A stretch of DNA of 64,000 nucleotides from Cordilura impudica (lineage: Eukaryota; Arthropoda; Insecta; Diptera; Scathophagidae): positions 2,501 to 66,500 of the forward strand of contig CAVMKG010000248.1 of NCBI GenBank assembly GCA_963682025.1, read 5' to 3'. Each line of letters starts with the position of its first letter. The first letter of the stretch is position 1. Under the pieces are notes generated by a model. It was given only the letters and a program-made list of their open reading frames with translations. It searched no databases and was not told the DNA's origin. Below are positions 1 to 11,642 of this stretch, in pieces. A program made the translations under genes and the position numbers.

Positions 1-1255
1 TAATTTTAATTTTAATTTTAATTTTAATTTTAATTTTAATTTTAATTTTAATTTTAATTTTAATTTTAATTTTAATTTTAATTTTAATTTTAATTTTAAT
101 TTTAATTTTAATTTTAATTTTAATTTTAATTTTAATTTTAATTTTAATTTTAATTTTAATTTTAATTTTAATTTTAATTTTAATTTTAATTTTAATTTTA
201 ATTTTAATTTTAATTTTAATTTTAATTTTAATTTTAATTTTAATTTTAATTTTAATTTTAATTTTAATTTTAATTTTAATTTTAATTTTAATTTTAATTT
301 TAATTTTAATTTTAATTTTAATTTTAATTTTAATTTTAATTTTAATTTTAATTTTAATTTTAATTTTAATTTTAATTTTAATTTTAATTTTAATTTTAAT
401 TTTAATTTTAATTTTAATTTTAATTTTAATTTTAATTTTAATTTTAATTTTAATTTTAATTTTAATTTTAATTTTAATTTTAATTTTAATTTTAATTTTA
501 ATTTTAATTTTAATTTTAATTTTAATTTTAATTTTAATTTTAATTTTAATTTTAATTTTAATTTTAATTTTAATTTTAATTTTAATTTTAATTTTAATTT
601 TAATTTTAATTTTAATTTTAATTTTAATTTTAATTTTAATTTTAATTTTAATTTTAATTTTAATTTTAATTTTAATTTTAATTTTAATTTTAATTTTAAT
701 TTTAATTTTAATTTTAATTTTAATTTTAATTTTAATTTTAATTTTAATTTTAATTTTAATTTTAATTTTAATTTTAATTTTAATTTTAATTTTAATTTTA
801 ATTTTAATTTTAATTTTAATTTTAATTTTAATTTTAATTTTAATTTTAATTTTAATTTTAATTTTAATTTTAATTTTAATTTTAATTTTAATTTTAATTT
901 TAATTTTAATTTTAATTTTAATTTTAATTTTAATTTTAATTTTAATTTTAATTTTAATTTTAATTTTAATTTTAATTTTAATTTTAATTTTAATTTTAAT
1001 TTTAATTTTAATTTTAATTTTAATTTTAATTTTAATTTTAATTTTAATTTTAATTTTAATTTTAATTTTAATTTTAATTTTAATTTTAATTTTAATTTTA
1101 ATTTTAATTTTAATTTTAATTTTAATTTTAATTTTAATTTTAATTTTAATTTTAATTTTAATTTTAATTTTAATTTTAATTTTAATTTTAATTTTAATTT
1201 TAATATTAATTTTAATTTTAATTTTAATTTTAATTTTAATTTTAATTTAAATTTT
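1..1255. repeat. (TTTTAA)n hexanucleotide array
   Basis: A six-base unit (TAATTT in this phase) is repeated without a single change over about the first 1,200 bases. The first substitutions appear near 1204 and 1246. The array reaches base 1, so its real length is unknown. Perfect homogeneity over ~200 units points to recent expansion or to assembly extension at a contig end. Confidence 0.98.
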
Positions 1256-1459
1256 AATTTTAATTTTAATTTTAATATTAATTTTAATTTTAATTTTTAA
1301 TTTTTAATTTAAAATTTTTTATTTTTAAGTTTTTATTTTTCATATTTCATTTTTAATTTGTTATTTTTAATTTTTTAATTTTCATTTTTCATTTTTATTT
1401 TTCGTTTTTCATTTTTAATTTTTCGTTTTTAATTTTTCATTTTTTATATTTAATATATA
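1256..1459. repeat. degenerate edge of the AT hexamer array
   Basis: The hexamer decays into irregular TTTTTAA, TTTTTCA and TTTTCG runs. The same kind of tract resumes at 2409-2565, on the far side of the element at 1460-2408, so that element split one simple-sequence tract. Confidence 0.8.
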
Positions 1460-2408
1460 CAGGCATGTCACAGAACAAAATCGAAATCGATTCGATTCCG
1501 TATTGCCAAATCGATCGGTTTCGTTTTAGCTTCTTCAGAAATTTTTCGCTTTCATTAAATCGAAAAGAAAAGAAAAAGATATTTTTGTTTATTAAATATG
1601 GCAACGTAACGAAAAATACACAGCTGATTGTTGGAAAAGAAAGAATATAAAGCGAAATTTTAAGATTGTGTTGTGTTAAATGAATAAAATAAATATATAA
1701 AAATGCCCGGCATATCCATTGTTGCAGTAATAGAGGAACGAAACCAACATTCCGTGTAAAAATCTTTAGATGGTGGGCCAAAAGAATTTAATTTTCCTGT
1801 CAGGTCTTCCCAATGACTATCCACAACAGCCTGATATCCCTTCACAAACCCCCTAGCTATATCCTGATGGCACTCCATGTATTCAAGGAAAATTTTCTCT
1901 TGTGCCGAACTGCGATGTTTTCCCCTTTAATAATAAAAAAATTAAAAAATTTTAAAAATAAATTTTCTAATACATGTTTACTCAGTAGTTTTTCTTTTTC
2001 GTTTGTTTTGCTTCGCCATTTTGCTGTCAGCGTTGTATTTTGTTAGAAAAAATATTTTGCACTAAACAAAAAGTGGTTTGTATGAAATAAAAAGGTGGCA
2101 ATAATTAGTTTACGACGTTTTGTATTTTTCGTCATCTAAAAATCATTTTCTTTTAAATTGGTAATAAAATTAATTTTAAAGATTGAAATGTCTATATTTT
2201 GCTAAAATAAATAAACCAATGTTTTTTTTATTAATTTTAAGTTGTTCTGGATAGTTTTTTGGTATCTATGCTACTTAAAATATCAATTCCACTTAAGAAA
2301 TTAAAAGTGGTTTCATATCGATAACATTTGTCGGTTTACGTTTTCTGAAGAAGCCAAATACGGTTTCAATTCCACTTTCGATCGGAATTTGTTTTTGTGA
2401 CATGCCTG
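1460..2408. mobile_element. non-autonomous PIF/Harbinger-type DNA transposon
   Basis: The ends are inverted repeats: CAGGCATGTCACAGAAC at the left and the complement of CAGGCATGTCACAAAAAC at the right, with further similarity inward (…CTTCTTCAGAAA…). A 3-bp ATA flanks both ends (1457-1459 and 2409-2411), which fits the 3-bp target duplications of PIF/Harbinger. At 949 bp it has no DDE nuclease frame, only part of the accessory Myb-like gene, so it is a deletion derivative. The superfamily call rests on TSD length and the Myb-like fragment. Confidence 0.65.
1690..1920 (-). pseudogene. Myb/SANT-like (zeste-type) protein fragment of a Harbinger element
   Basis: The minus-strand frame contains an Ile-Phe-Leu-Glu-Tyr-Met helix, then 'DIARGF', then 'HWEDLTGKLNSFGPPSKD'. 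In the family the trihelix Myb-like protein carried by PIF/Harbinger transposons and the related zeste-type regulators have the same order: a helix, …'LARG'…, 'W..L...LN..GPP.K', then a 'W' helix. The Myb-like partner binds DNA and helps the nuclease reach the nucleus. Here only about 60 residues survive; the third helix is cut off and the frame runs into unrelated sequence toward 1660. There is no start codon context, so it is a relic. Confidence 0.55.
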
Positions 2409-2565
2409 ATAGTTTTTCATTTTTAATTTTTTATTTTTAATTTTTTATTTTTCGTTGTTCATTTTTCATTTTTATTTTCAATTTTTAATCTTTAATTTTT
2501 ATTTTTCATTTTATATTTTTCATTTTTTATTTTTGATTTTTAATTTTTCGTTTTCAAACAGGTTA
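2409..2565. repeat. degenerate T-rich simple sequence
   Basis: Irregular TTTTTCA and TTTTTAA runs continue the tract seen at 1256-1459. Confidence 0.75.
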
Positions 2566-2587
2566 TTACATATGACAATTTTTTCAG

Positions 2588-2649
2588 CAATACAATCACA
2601 AGTCACACGATTTTGTCTTTCATGTTACACTATTTGTGTGATTGTATTG
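2588..2649. repeat. short perfect inverted repeat
   Basis: CAATACAATCACA (2588-2600) and TGTGATTGTATTG (2637-2649) are perfect complements around a 36-base loop. This is MITE-like in shape, but I see no clear target duplication. Confidence 0.6.
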
Positions 2650-2689
2650 TGAAATAGAAAATTACGCCCCTGCGCGGATAGATGTTTAC

Positions 2690-3116
2690 ACATCAAATAT
2701 AAGTCAATAATTGTACAAAATTGTGAAATACTAATAGATGCTGAAAACAATATTTATAATACAAATGTCAAAGAGAACCAAAGCAACAATTTAATCATAA
2801 TAAAAAATAAAAAGTAGTCGTCTACAAAACATTGTTAATTTTAAAGAAGCCAATTGTAAAATGGCTATAATGAAGGAAACTAGTGTCACTGAAATATTAC
2901 CAGGTATTTTAATTCTAAGATGAAACATAACTGTAATAAAAACAAGTTAATAATTACTGGTACTTTCCTTTTAAAATTGTGAAATAAATTCACTAAACAA
3001 AAACTTTACAAATGTTAAAATTAGATTGTATGATAATTTTATTTTACCCAATTTTATAACTAAAATAAGAGAAAACTCTAACACAGCAGACTTAAAATTA
3101 GAGAATTTATATATAG
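2690..3116 (+). pseudogene. errantivirus-like env relic, upstream part
   Basis: Reading frames on the plus strand, in several phases, encode short pieces that look like the ectodomain end of an insect errantivirus (Ty3/gypsy) envelope protein. They end at 3117-3132 with a frame that resumes at 8207, after the Jockey LINE. Several frame changes and stops break it, so it is a dead copy. The assignment is by general resemblance and by the membrane segment and LTR-like sequence that follow at 8207-9240. I did not reconstruct the gene. Confidence 0.4.
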
Positions 3117-3132
3117 AACAAATTAAACATTA
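3117..3132. repeat. target-site duplication (left) of the Jockey LINE
   Basis: AACAAATTAAACATTA occurs here and again at 8191-8206, directly after the LINE poly(A) tail. The 16-bp length is typical for LINE insertion. Confidence 0.9.
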
Positions 3133-3346
3133 GAGTTCGGTCGCGACCGTGATGAGTAACAGACGCGTTACGGATATCAAAATCGTTTATTGGTGTCAAA
3201 ACACAAAAAGTTGCACTTTTGTTATTTATTTTTACTTCATTAAAATCAAAATTAAATTTTTTCTAAAAATTCATTGTGTTGATATAAATTAAATAAAGAA
3301 AAGAAAAAAAAGACAAAAACTATTTTAAAAAAAAGACCTTTGTGTA

Positions 3347-4660
3347 ATGAGTGAGCATAATGCTCTAAACTCAGAAAACAAAAACAAAAACAATGTAAAC
3401 CCAAAAATCAATAATGATATTAACATTAATATTCGAAAGAGAAAAAAAAATAGATAATATGGAATTACCATTGCCTAAACAATGCAAAAACAATTATTGC
3501 GCAGTGCTGGACACTGACAATGATACTCAATGTGATCATGAACTTTTAAAAAAATTTGAAGATAATGTAAAAGTAAACAAAGAAAAAACAAAAAAGCTGA
3601 ATTCAGCTATTGATGCAATAAGTGAAATGCAAAAAACAAACAATAACAATACATCATCATCAACAACTAATATAAATACAGTGGTTAATACTGCACAAAA
3701 CAAAAACAAAAAAATTCCTCCTATAAATATCGTAGACATAGAAACTAAAGAATTAATTGAATTTATCAAAAATGCTTTAAAAATAAAAGACTTTAAAATT
3801 AAAGAATTTAGAAATAAAAAATCTTTGTTTATGAATTCACTAGATGATTTTTTAAGAGTTAAAACTTACTTATTAAAAACAAAAACAAACTTCTTTACAT
3901 TTACACCAAAAGGACTGAAATCCAAAACCTATTTACTAAAAGGTCTTGATGCAAATATAAAAGCTGATGATATTTTGAATGAATTATACCAATTTCAAAC
4001 TGATGAATTAAAATTTATGAAAGTAAGTCAATTTACAACGAAAAATTCTATTAAAAATGGTTATAGTCTACCAATATTTCTGGTACAAATTACACCAGAA
4101 AGCAATGTAAATCAACTAAAAAATATAAAAGCCCTTCTATATCGTTGCGTAAAATGGGAGCAGGTAAAACGCCCAGAGATTCCCCAGTGCCGTAAGTGCC
4201 AAGGATTTTTTCACAGCGCAGCAAACTGCTTTCAAGGAAATGCGTTAAATGCAATAACGATCATGAAAGGGGAGAATGTGTCATAACAAATGTTCCAGAA
4301 ATCGAAAAAGAGAAGTTGTACTGCGTTCTTTGCAACAAATATGGTCATCCAGCCTCATTCAAAGGCTGCGAAATATATAAACAACTTCAACAGAAACTTA
4401 GAGCTAAGAAGAAAATACTATTAGAAAATAAAAATAATAATTTGAATTCATTTTATAACCCAGAAACTAGCTTCGCTAATGTATTAAAAGGAAATAATAA
4501 TGTAAATGTTAATAATAACCACGATACTTTAAATAACTATTTCATATTAGAACTAAAAAAAATGATAATGAATCTAAATAACCAAATAGTCAGCCTACAT
4601 AAACAATTAAACGTACAAGCCTCTCGTATAGATGCTATTTTTTCTATGGTAGGAGTGTAA
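3347..4660 (+). pseudogene. Jockey ORF1, gag-like nucleic-acid-binding protein
   Basis: ORF1 proteins coat the element RNA and chaperone target-primed reverse transcription. The first good ATG is at 3347 (Met-Ser-Glu-His). That frame leaves the main frame at a nine-A run near 3437-3446. The main frame then runs through an Asn/Lys-rich N-terminus and a folded middle domain to zinc knuckles. These are 'CRKCQGFFHSAANC', then 'CVKCNNDHERGEC', then 'CVLCNKYGHPASFKGC', the three-knuckle arrangement of Jockey-type gags. A second indel near 4230-4236 separates knuckle 1 from knuckles 2 and 3. The C-terminus is Asn-rich with a possible coiled coil, and the frame stops two bases before the ORF2 ATG. 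Two frame breaks make this a pseudogene, although the A-run could be a slippage site. Confidence 0.8.
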
Positions 4661-4662
4661 AA

Positions 4663-7600
4663 ATGGAAGATATACCCCACAATTCTATATCAAAAAATTT
4701 AAAAATTATTCATATTAATATTAATTCTTTAATATTAATAACTAGAAGGTACGACCTTCAACTATTTCTTAATAAACATAATCCTGATATTGTAATGATA
4801 AACGAAACAAAACTTAATCCTAAACATAAACTTCAGTTTAATAGTTACACCATGGTTAGAAGAGATAGAAACGGTGCAATACGAGGAGGTGGAACAGCTA
4901 TATTAATTAGAAATAATTTGAAATATAACATATATTCAAATAATATAATAAATTCCTTTAAATTTTTAGAAACTTGCATACTTCGGATAAAAATGGTTAC
5001 AAATGAAACTTTATATATTATATCTGCTTACTATCCCTCTGGGAATAACGATTCTAATTTTAAACCAGAAATACATAATCTTTTTAATTCCTTAGACCTA
5101 CAAAATATGAACAACTTTTACATTTTAGCAGGAGATCTAAATGCAAAACATACAGATTGGGGCAACCCATCTGTTAATTCAAAAAGAACTAAACTTAGAG
5201 AATGGTTGATAGATAATGAAATAAATTTTAGATGTAAACTTTATGCCTCTAGCTTACCTTCTTATCCTAGAACAGGGTCGTATCTGGACGTATGTATTGC
5301 TGATTGCAGACTTCATATCATTACAGAGAACAACACTCTAAACTGCCTCAAAACCTTAGATTATGATAGTGATCATCAGGCTATACAAATAGATGCTTAT
5401 ATGAATAGTGAACAACAACTGTTTACTTTCATTAAAGAAACGCAAACTTTTAAATACAACTATAACAAAACAAATTGGAAAAAGTTTAAAAATAAAATAG
5501 TACAAAAACTTGACAGTAATATACAGATACCAAAAAATCGAAATCTGTTAAATTCTGAAATAGATTCACATATAAATGATCTCTATGAAATAATTATAGA
5601 AACTTTAGAAAATTTAACGCCTAAATACAAAAATCTAGACCCTTTTCATAAAATAAACAGCCCAATTATAAAAAGCTGCACGCAGAAAAAAGTAAAATAC
5701 TTACAATAATTAAAAAACACAATAGACTACAGCATACCGTAACAGAAGCCGCACTGAATACACTTAAAGCTAAACTGAAACTAATTAAAAACCTTTTAAA
5801 GGAAAATATCACTAACGTTTTAAACAAATACGTACAAGAAAAATTAACAAAAATAAACCCTAAAAATTCGAAAAATATGTTTACAGAAATTAAGAAAACT
5901 TTTAAAAAGTTTAGCCCTTTAATTCTTCAGAACATAAAAATTCCACAACATTTAGAATATTTACTTAATAATGCGGAAATAGACTCAAGAAATTTAGAAA
6001 AAGATAGTTTAAATAATTATATTATACGAGATCAAGATCAAATGTTAGATGCTATTGGATCATTTTTGGAGTCAGTTCATGCTAGCAAACAGATAGATCA
6101 TACTAATAGTACACAACTACAAGTTGATGAAGCTTTTAATAAATTCTTGGAAAGAAAAACAAATTTTGAAAATAACCAATCCACTATAATGCATTTCAAC
6201 GCAGAAAAAAGTTCCAATAATCTAAATGAAAGCCAAGCCGGTGACTATTTCATAACGAGGGAAAAAATAACATATATTTTCTCCCGTTTAAAAGGTAAAT
6301 TATCGTCAGGAATTGACACAATACCGAATTTAGTATTAAAAAATATTCCAGAAATAATGATTTTCGAATATTGTAGTCTTTTTAATAACATGATAAATAA
6401 TTCATATTTCCCCCAAAAATGGAAAAAAGCTAAAGTTGTTCTTTTAGAAAAAAAAAACAAAGATACGAGTAATACACAAAATCTTCGTGCAATAAGTTTA
6501 CTTCCAAATATAAGCAAAGTATTTGAAATGTGTATTAACAATTATATAAACAAATTCTGTAATGATACAGGATTGATAAATGAAAAACAGTTTGGATTTA
6601 AATACAAGCATTCAACTACAAACGCAATACAATTACTCACTTCCAATATTAATTGGAATTGGAACAGAAAACTATGCACTGGAGCTTGTTTAATAGATAT
6701 GGAAAAAGCCTTTGACAGCGTATGGATACCAGGTTTAATATTCAAATTACTTGAATTTCAGTTTCCAATACATCAAATAATACTCATTTATAATATGATT
6801 AGCGAAAAATCCTTTATAGTATTTCACCAGAACTATAAAAGTAACAGAACCTTCAAAATCATTAATGGCCTACAACAAGGTACTGTAAACTCTCCCATTT
6901 TATTTAATCTTTTTATTCTAGATCTGCTTAACAAAACAGAAAACATTATAGCATTTGCAGATGATATTGTATATACCACGCCGACAGCACAATCGATAAA
7001 ATAAATACAAACTTACAAGAATCTTTTAACACAGTAGAACAATTTTCAGTTGACTGGAACATGAAAATAAATGCACAAAAATGTGAAACGATTTTATTTA
7101 GGCCCTCTGTCGATAAATGTAACAACAATATAAAAAGAAACTGGAAATATTTTGGAATTAAATCGAATTTAACTAACACCAACATACCCAATAAACAAGT
7201 AGTCAAATACTTAGGCATTCACTTAGAAAAATTCTTATACTTCAATACCCATGTAAACGAAATAACTATGAAAGCACGAAAGGCATTTTTTGTATATAAA
7301 TCCTTATTTTATTCTAAACATATAAAATCTAAGATAAAAATAATTATGTACCAATCACTTATTATACCAATCCTCACATATGGATGCCCAATTTGGTTCA
7401 ATATCTCACCTTCTTCCATGGAAAAAATACGAGTCTTCGAAAGGAAATGTTTAAGGGCTTGTACGTCATTATTTAGATCGTCACATAGTAATTATGTAAA
7501 ATACGTTTCAAATAAAAAACTATATAATTCATCTAATATAATTAGAATACATAACTTTATAATTCATCTAATCAGGAATAATATTTTAAAGTGCACATCG

Positions 7601-7912
7601 TGCATTGAAAATAATCTAATAATGGCACCGTACTATGCAAATGATATTTATATAAAAAATACTTTAGAAAAAGGTTTTGTGCCACCCGAGGCATTTTTAT
7701 ACTTAGATAAGTTAAATATAATTCAGGATGAAAATGGCATTCCTATTTTATATCATAATTTCAGACGGGCCAATATCAAAGCAATTAATTGTAATTCTCC
7801 AAATAATAATATCAGGTATGACACAAGTATATCTAACTTCACATACTGCAAAGATCAAAAGCCAAAAAATTTTGGTGGCTACATGAATAATTTACTAAAA
7901 TTTTTCTTTTAA
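4663..7912 (+). pseudogene. Jockey ORF2, endonuclease plus reverse transcriptase
   Basis: ORF2 nicks the target and copies the element RNA into it. The ATG at 4663 lies just downstream of the ORF1 stop. Residues ~10-240 form an exonuclease/endonuclease/phosphatase domain: 'IHININS' at the start, 'INETKL', 'GDLNAKHTDWGN', 'LDVCIADC' and 'DYDSDHQAI'. The RT follows, with 'ISLLPNISKVFE', 'LIDMEKAFDSVW', 'GLQQGTVNSPILF' and the catalytic 'FADDIV'. There is no RNase H. The single ancestral frame is cut into three (4663-5709, ~5712-7004, ~7010-7912) by indels near 5709 and 6995. The C-terminal part has 'KYLGIHLE' and the thumb region. Confidence 0.85.
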
Positions 7913-8190
7913 CATTTAGACCTTAGTTTTATCCTTCTGCCAAGATACAAGTAATGTTTTTAATAAATTTTTCATTACAAAATAAATTTATATTTACTGT
8001 GTATTTGTGTATACAAAATAAAAATACTAACTATTGTAAATCAATACCTATTCTTATATTAAAAATACTAGAGAGCTCGTTTCTGGGACTTTGTATATTT
8101 GTATATATAACTTTCTTTATAACTAGTGTTTATTTTAGTTTAAGAATTTCAAAATTGTGAATAAATAAACGTAAAAAAAAAAAAAAAAAA

Positions 8191-8206
8191 AACAAATTAA
8201 ACATTA
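8191..8206. repeat. target-site duplication (right) of the Jockey LINE
   Basis: AACAAATTAAACATTA, identical to 3117-3132. Confidence 0.9.
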
Positions 8207-8385
8207 CGAAACTATTAAAGGAATACTCTACCTTCACAAAAAATCAAATGTTGCCAATATAAGCATAGCTATATTAATTATACTTGCAATTGTAATAGCA
8301 ACTGTAATTTCTATGTGTAAGATGAAACAAAGATTATCTGTATTACATATTTCATCGGAGCCTCACTCTAACGGTGGGAGTGTTA
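8207..8385 (+). pseudogene. errantivirus-like env relic, C-terminal part with membrane anchor
   Basis: The open frame continues the one interrupted at 3116. It contains a ~20-residue hydrophobic run of Ile, Leu, Ala and Val (about 8258-8318), followed by Cys-Lys-Met-Lys and a short polar tail. That is the shape of a retroviral transmembrane anchor with a short cytoplasmic tail. A purine-rich GGTGGGAG precedes the candidate LTR start, as a polypurine tract would. The copy is old and separated from its upstream half by 5 kb of LINE. Confidence 0.45.
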
Positions 8386-9240
8386 AAGTTAAACCTATTG
8401 TAAACCCTATAATATATTGCTACTTTAACAATACTAAATAATACTGATACACTACAACTGACACTTTTGTAATTCATACTTTTAGTTCCTTGAAGTTTAT
8501 TAATTTGCAATTCATATTTAGGCCACAGGCAAAATGCAATATTATGCCGTTTTCTTTTCTGACCAAAAATGTCGCATTTTATTTGCACTTTTTTCGAAAA
8601 GTGTATTTTTTTATATATTCTGAATTAAGAGCAACCTTATCTTATACATCCATCGAAAGGTCTCAAAGTGCTGTGTTCATAAAATGCAAAAAATTTTGAT
8701 TATTGTCCTCTTTGAAGTCATGGGGTGAAAAAAGGGGAACAATGTGGAAATATTCTCACACTATGACCTGAAAGCAGTCAATGGCTACAATTTTCTGCGA
8801 TTTACGAGCGCTCGGCTTCGAGACCTTTCGATTGATGTATAAAATGAGGTTGCTCTTAATTTAGATTATATATAAAAAAAAATACACTTTTCGAAAAAAG
8901 TGCAAATAAAATGCGACATTTTTGGTCAGAAAAGAAAACGGCATTAATCTTATTAAAACCAATATTTTGCAATTTCCGTTTAAGGCATGCAAATAAATAT
9001 ATTATATATTTTTAGTTCTTTATTGCAATTTCTATATATCTCACAAACAACACTCAATTGAAGTGTGTTAACATTTATTGATTATGTCAACAATCATTAT
9101 TATGTAGATTAAGTATAAAACAAAAATTTAATAAAGAATAAAGTTAGTTGTTAAGTGACGTGAAAACAAAAAGCTGTGCACTTTTTATTTTCTCAAAACA
9201 CTCGTATCGTTTGTATTAAACACGTCTGGCGTTGCCTACT
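8384..9240 (+). repeat. candidate 3' LTR of the env-bearing element
   Basis: AGTGTTAAAG follows the purine tract, and errantivirus LTRs usually begin with AGT. An AATAAAGAATAAAG poly(A) signal lies near 9131. The right boundary is not fixed because no second LTR is in the window. A hairpin repeat (8537-8950) sits inside. Confidence 0.35.
8537..8950. repeat. long hairpin (foldback) repeat, ~130-bp arms
   Basis: The left arm (ATGCCGTTTTCTTTTCTGAC… to …CATCGAAAGGTCT, ~8543-8662) returns inverted at ~8819-8945 (…AGACCTTTCGATTGATG… to …GAAAACGGCAT). The spacer is ~155 bp. The arms are about 90% alike by eye. It probably is a MITE or foldback element inside the LTR-like region. No coding sequence. 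Confidence 0.75.
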
Positions 9241-11030
9241 CATTAAAACCGCCTTCCAAATTCTTCGACTACTCTCCCCTGTATGTCTGTCTGTCTATCT
9301 GCCTGTCGGTCTGTTTGTCTGTCTTTAACAATTTATACTTATATAAAAAGGTTGTTTTTAAGAATATGTAGTTTTTTAGGAAAATGTAATTCTTTAAGAG
9401 AAGGTACTTTTTTTTAAGAAAATGTACTTCTGAAGAAAGGAAATTATTTAAAGAAAAAATTCTTCATAAAAAAGATTAATTTTTAAGGAAAGTGAGACTT
9501 GTAAGAAAATTTTTTTAAGAGAGGATGCTTTTTTAAGAAAAGGTAATTTTTAATAAGTAAATTTTTTAACAAAACGTACCTTTCATTTACATAAATGTTA
9601 TAAAAAGTGGGCCTATGTCAGATATAGTTGGTTACAAATATCAGAACAAACCAGTTATACCATAACCAGACAGCGAAGAACAACGATTTGATCAGTATTA
9701 TGCAGTGGATCTATGTGATACATGATGAAATAATACAAAAAACGAATATAAGTAAAGCTATTACTAGTTTTTTATTAACAACACCGATTTTTGAGATAGC
9801 AACTTATATTGAAAAACAACGGGCATCCAGCAGCCATCCCTTACACATTAATCGCTATTAGCAAACACTTAATCTACCAAGAAGAATTTCAACATTATGC
9901 CTGGCACGTTTTACGGATTTAACAAGTTGATGAAATGCTATGTATATACTATTAGTAAAAAAGACACATCACTATACGATTGCTTGTGTTAGTCGTATGT
10001 ATCACTAACAAGCAAACTGAACAAAATATCTATCGGCACAATACCAGTCAGCCACTTGCAACTTACTTATACCAATATTCCTTATATGACCATTTTAAAG
10101 CCTTCCTTCCTTGCTTGTGTCTGCATTTCTAACACGAGCAACAGCGTTACGAATTTTAAAATTCCTTTTGCATGTGACACGAATTTCATGGCGAATTGAT
10201 GAAGGTGACGAATCAACTTTTGTGGAATGTGTGAAAGACTTTCATTTATTCATTACACATTTTAATAAATCGTTAAAATTTTTCTCTTTAAAGTCTTTAT
10301 GGCTTTGATTATACGGGGCATGTTTTTTTGTTAAATGCTGTAACATAATAATAGCAGCGTGTATAGATAATTTTATACTCCAACATAGCATGGCTTTAAT
10401 TCCAAATTTATTGAATATCCATATACACTGCAGATAATAGCTAAGTAGAAAGCATTTTAACTAGATCCTAAGTGGTAGCATATATTAGTTATACACACTA
10501 AGATATATCAAAGAGTCTGGGTATGTTTTTTCGAAGAGCAAAAATCTGCATTTTTAAACGTGCTCAGCAATTTTTTGTTTTTTTTTTTAATATTTATCCA
10601 TATTTAATAACTTAAATGAATCTTAGATATACTAATTCATAGAGTTTCGAAAGTAATCAAATACTTTTCGAGGAAATCAATCCCAGAAATTAATTATTTA
10701 GATAATTAAATTTAAAATGTACGTACCTTTTGTATTTCAAAACCAAAGAGAGGGTTTGGTTTAACCAAAACACAAACATTGTTATTTTAAAGGCACTTGA
10801 TATGGCTTTCATTCTTGATATACTCAGCTTATGCATTAGATTGTTAATTTTTTACGCAAAATAATGGTATTACTGCATTGGCTAGCTTTCTTACCGTTGC
10901 GAAATATCGTTGTCTTCGATTATTCTGTCGAGTTTCCCATTAGTTAAGTGCCTTATTAAATAATAGTGCAAAGTTGCTTTGCAGTGAAACATTTTTGAAA
11001 GTTTTTTTATAACAACTACTAAAAATTAAA
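9241..11030. other. non-coding stretch, nothing assignable
   Basis: There is a GTCT/GTCY microsatellite patch near 9282-9325. A degenerate tandem tract at 9340-9600 repeats forms of 'TTTTTAAGAAAATGTA' with a period of about 25-30 bases. From 9600 to 11030 I see only short open frames without recognisable motifs. Confidence 0.6.
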
Positions 11031-11033
11031 TTA

Positions 11034-11520
11034 AAAAACCAACCCATAAAAACCAATGTTTTATTTTACTCCCTTTATTTGTACATTAGTTTACCATCAT
11101 GTAATTAAATAATTGATTGACTGAACATATCTATGTCAAGAAAAATTTTGTACATAATTTTTGTCGTCGCCACGCAAAGTTTCACCTCGCTTGGATCACG
11201 GGAAAAGGGTTAAAAATCTATCCAAAGTTTTGTGGACAGACAAGCAGACACTACGAGTTAATTTAAAGGTAGTAAAAACCAACATATAAAAACCAAGTTT
11301 TTATTATACTCTCTTTATTTGTAAATTAATTTACCTTTATGTAATTAAATAATTGATTGATTGAATGAAACATGTCTAAAAAAATATCTACGCTAAAAAT
11401 CAGATCATTTTTATAGTATACCTGCAAAGTTTCAGCTTGATTGTATCACGCGAAAAGGGTTAAAAATCGATCCAAAATTTTGTCGACAAACAGACAAGCA
11501 GATACTACGACTTAATATAA
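11034..11520. repeat. tandem dimer, ~241-bp unit
   Basis: Unit 1 starts at AAAAACCAACCCATAAAAAC (~11034) and unit 2 at AAAAACCAACATATAAAAAC (~11275). Both contain GTAATTAAATAATTGATTGA, then GCAAAGTTTCA, GTTAAAAAT, and GACAAGCAGA with CTACGA. A third, diverged partial copy lies at 61690-61800 on the same strand. It is a dispersed family with local duplication. Confidence 0.75.
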
Positions 11521-11642
11521 AGGGAGAAAAATATGTATAAATTATATATTCCAGTTTTTTAAAGATTGCATAATTTTGCACTGTGGATATATACGGTAGT
11601 CTTGTTTTTACGAAATACTTTTTTTCCACATCAGGCATAATT

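Larger units (their letters stand above)
3133..8190 (+). mobile_element. full-length Jockey-clade non-LTR retrotransposon
   Basis: The body starts with GAGTTCGGTCGCGACCGTG, a GC-rich 5' end unlike its surroundings and typical of LINE internal promoters. It carries a gag-like ORF1 and an endonuclease/RT ORF2, and ends in AATAAA-like sequence and a poly(A) of about 18 residues. A 16-bp target duplication brackets it. Because both ends are present, the copy is full length (~5.06 kb), but the ORFs carry frameshifts. It inserted into the env relic, whose frame continues at 8207. Confidence 0.88.

Noticed and set aside
1437..2046. Short frames on both strands in the Harbinger-type element
   Set aside because: Only the Myb-like minus-strand piece has family features; the rest are chance frames in AT-rich DNA.
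9226..9240. Primer-binding-site-like TGGCGTTGCC after the candidate LTR
   Set aside because: No gag or internal region follows and the match to known tRNA ends is too short.
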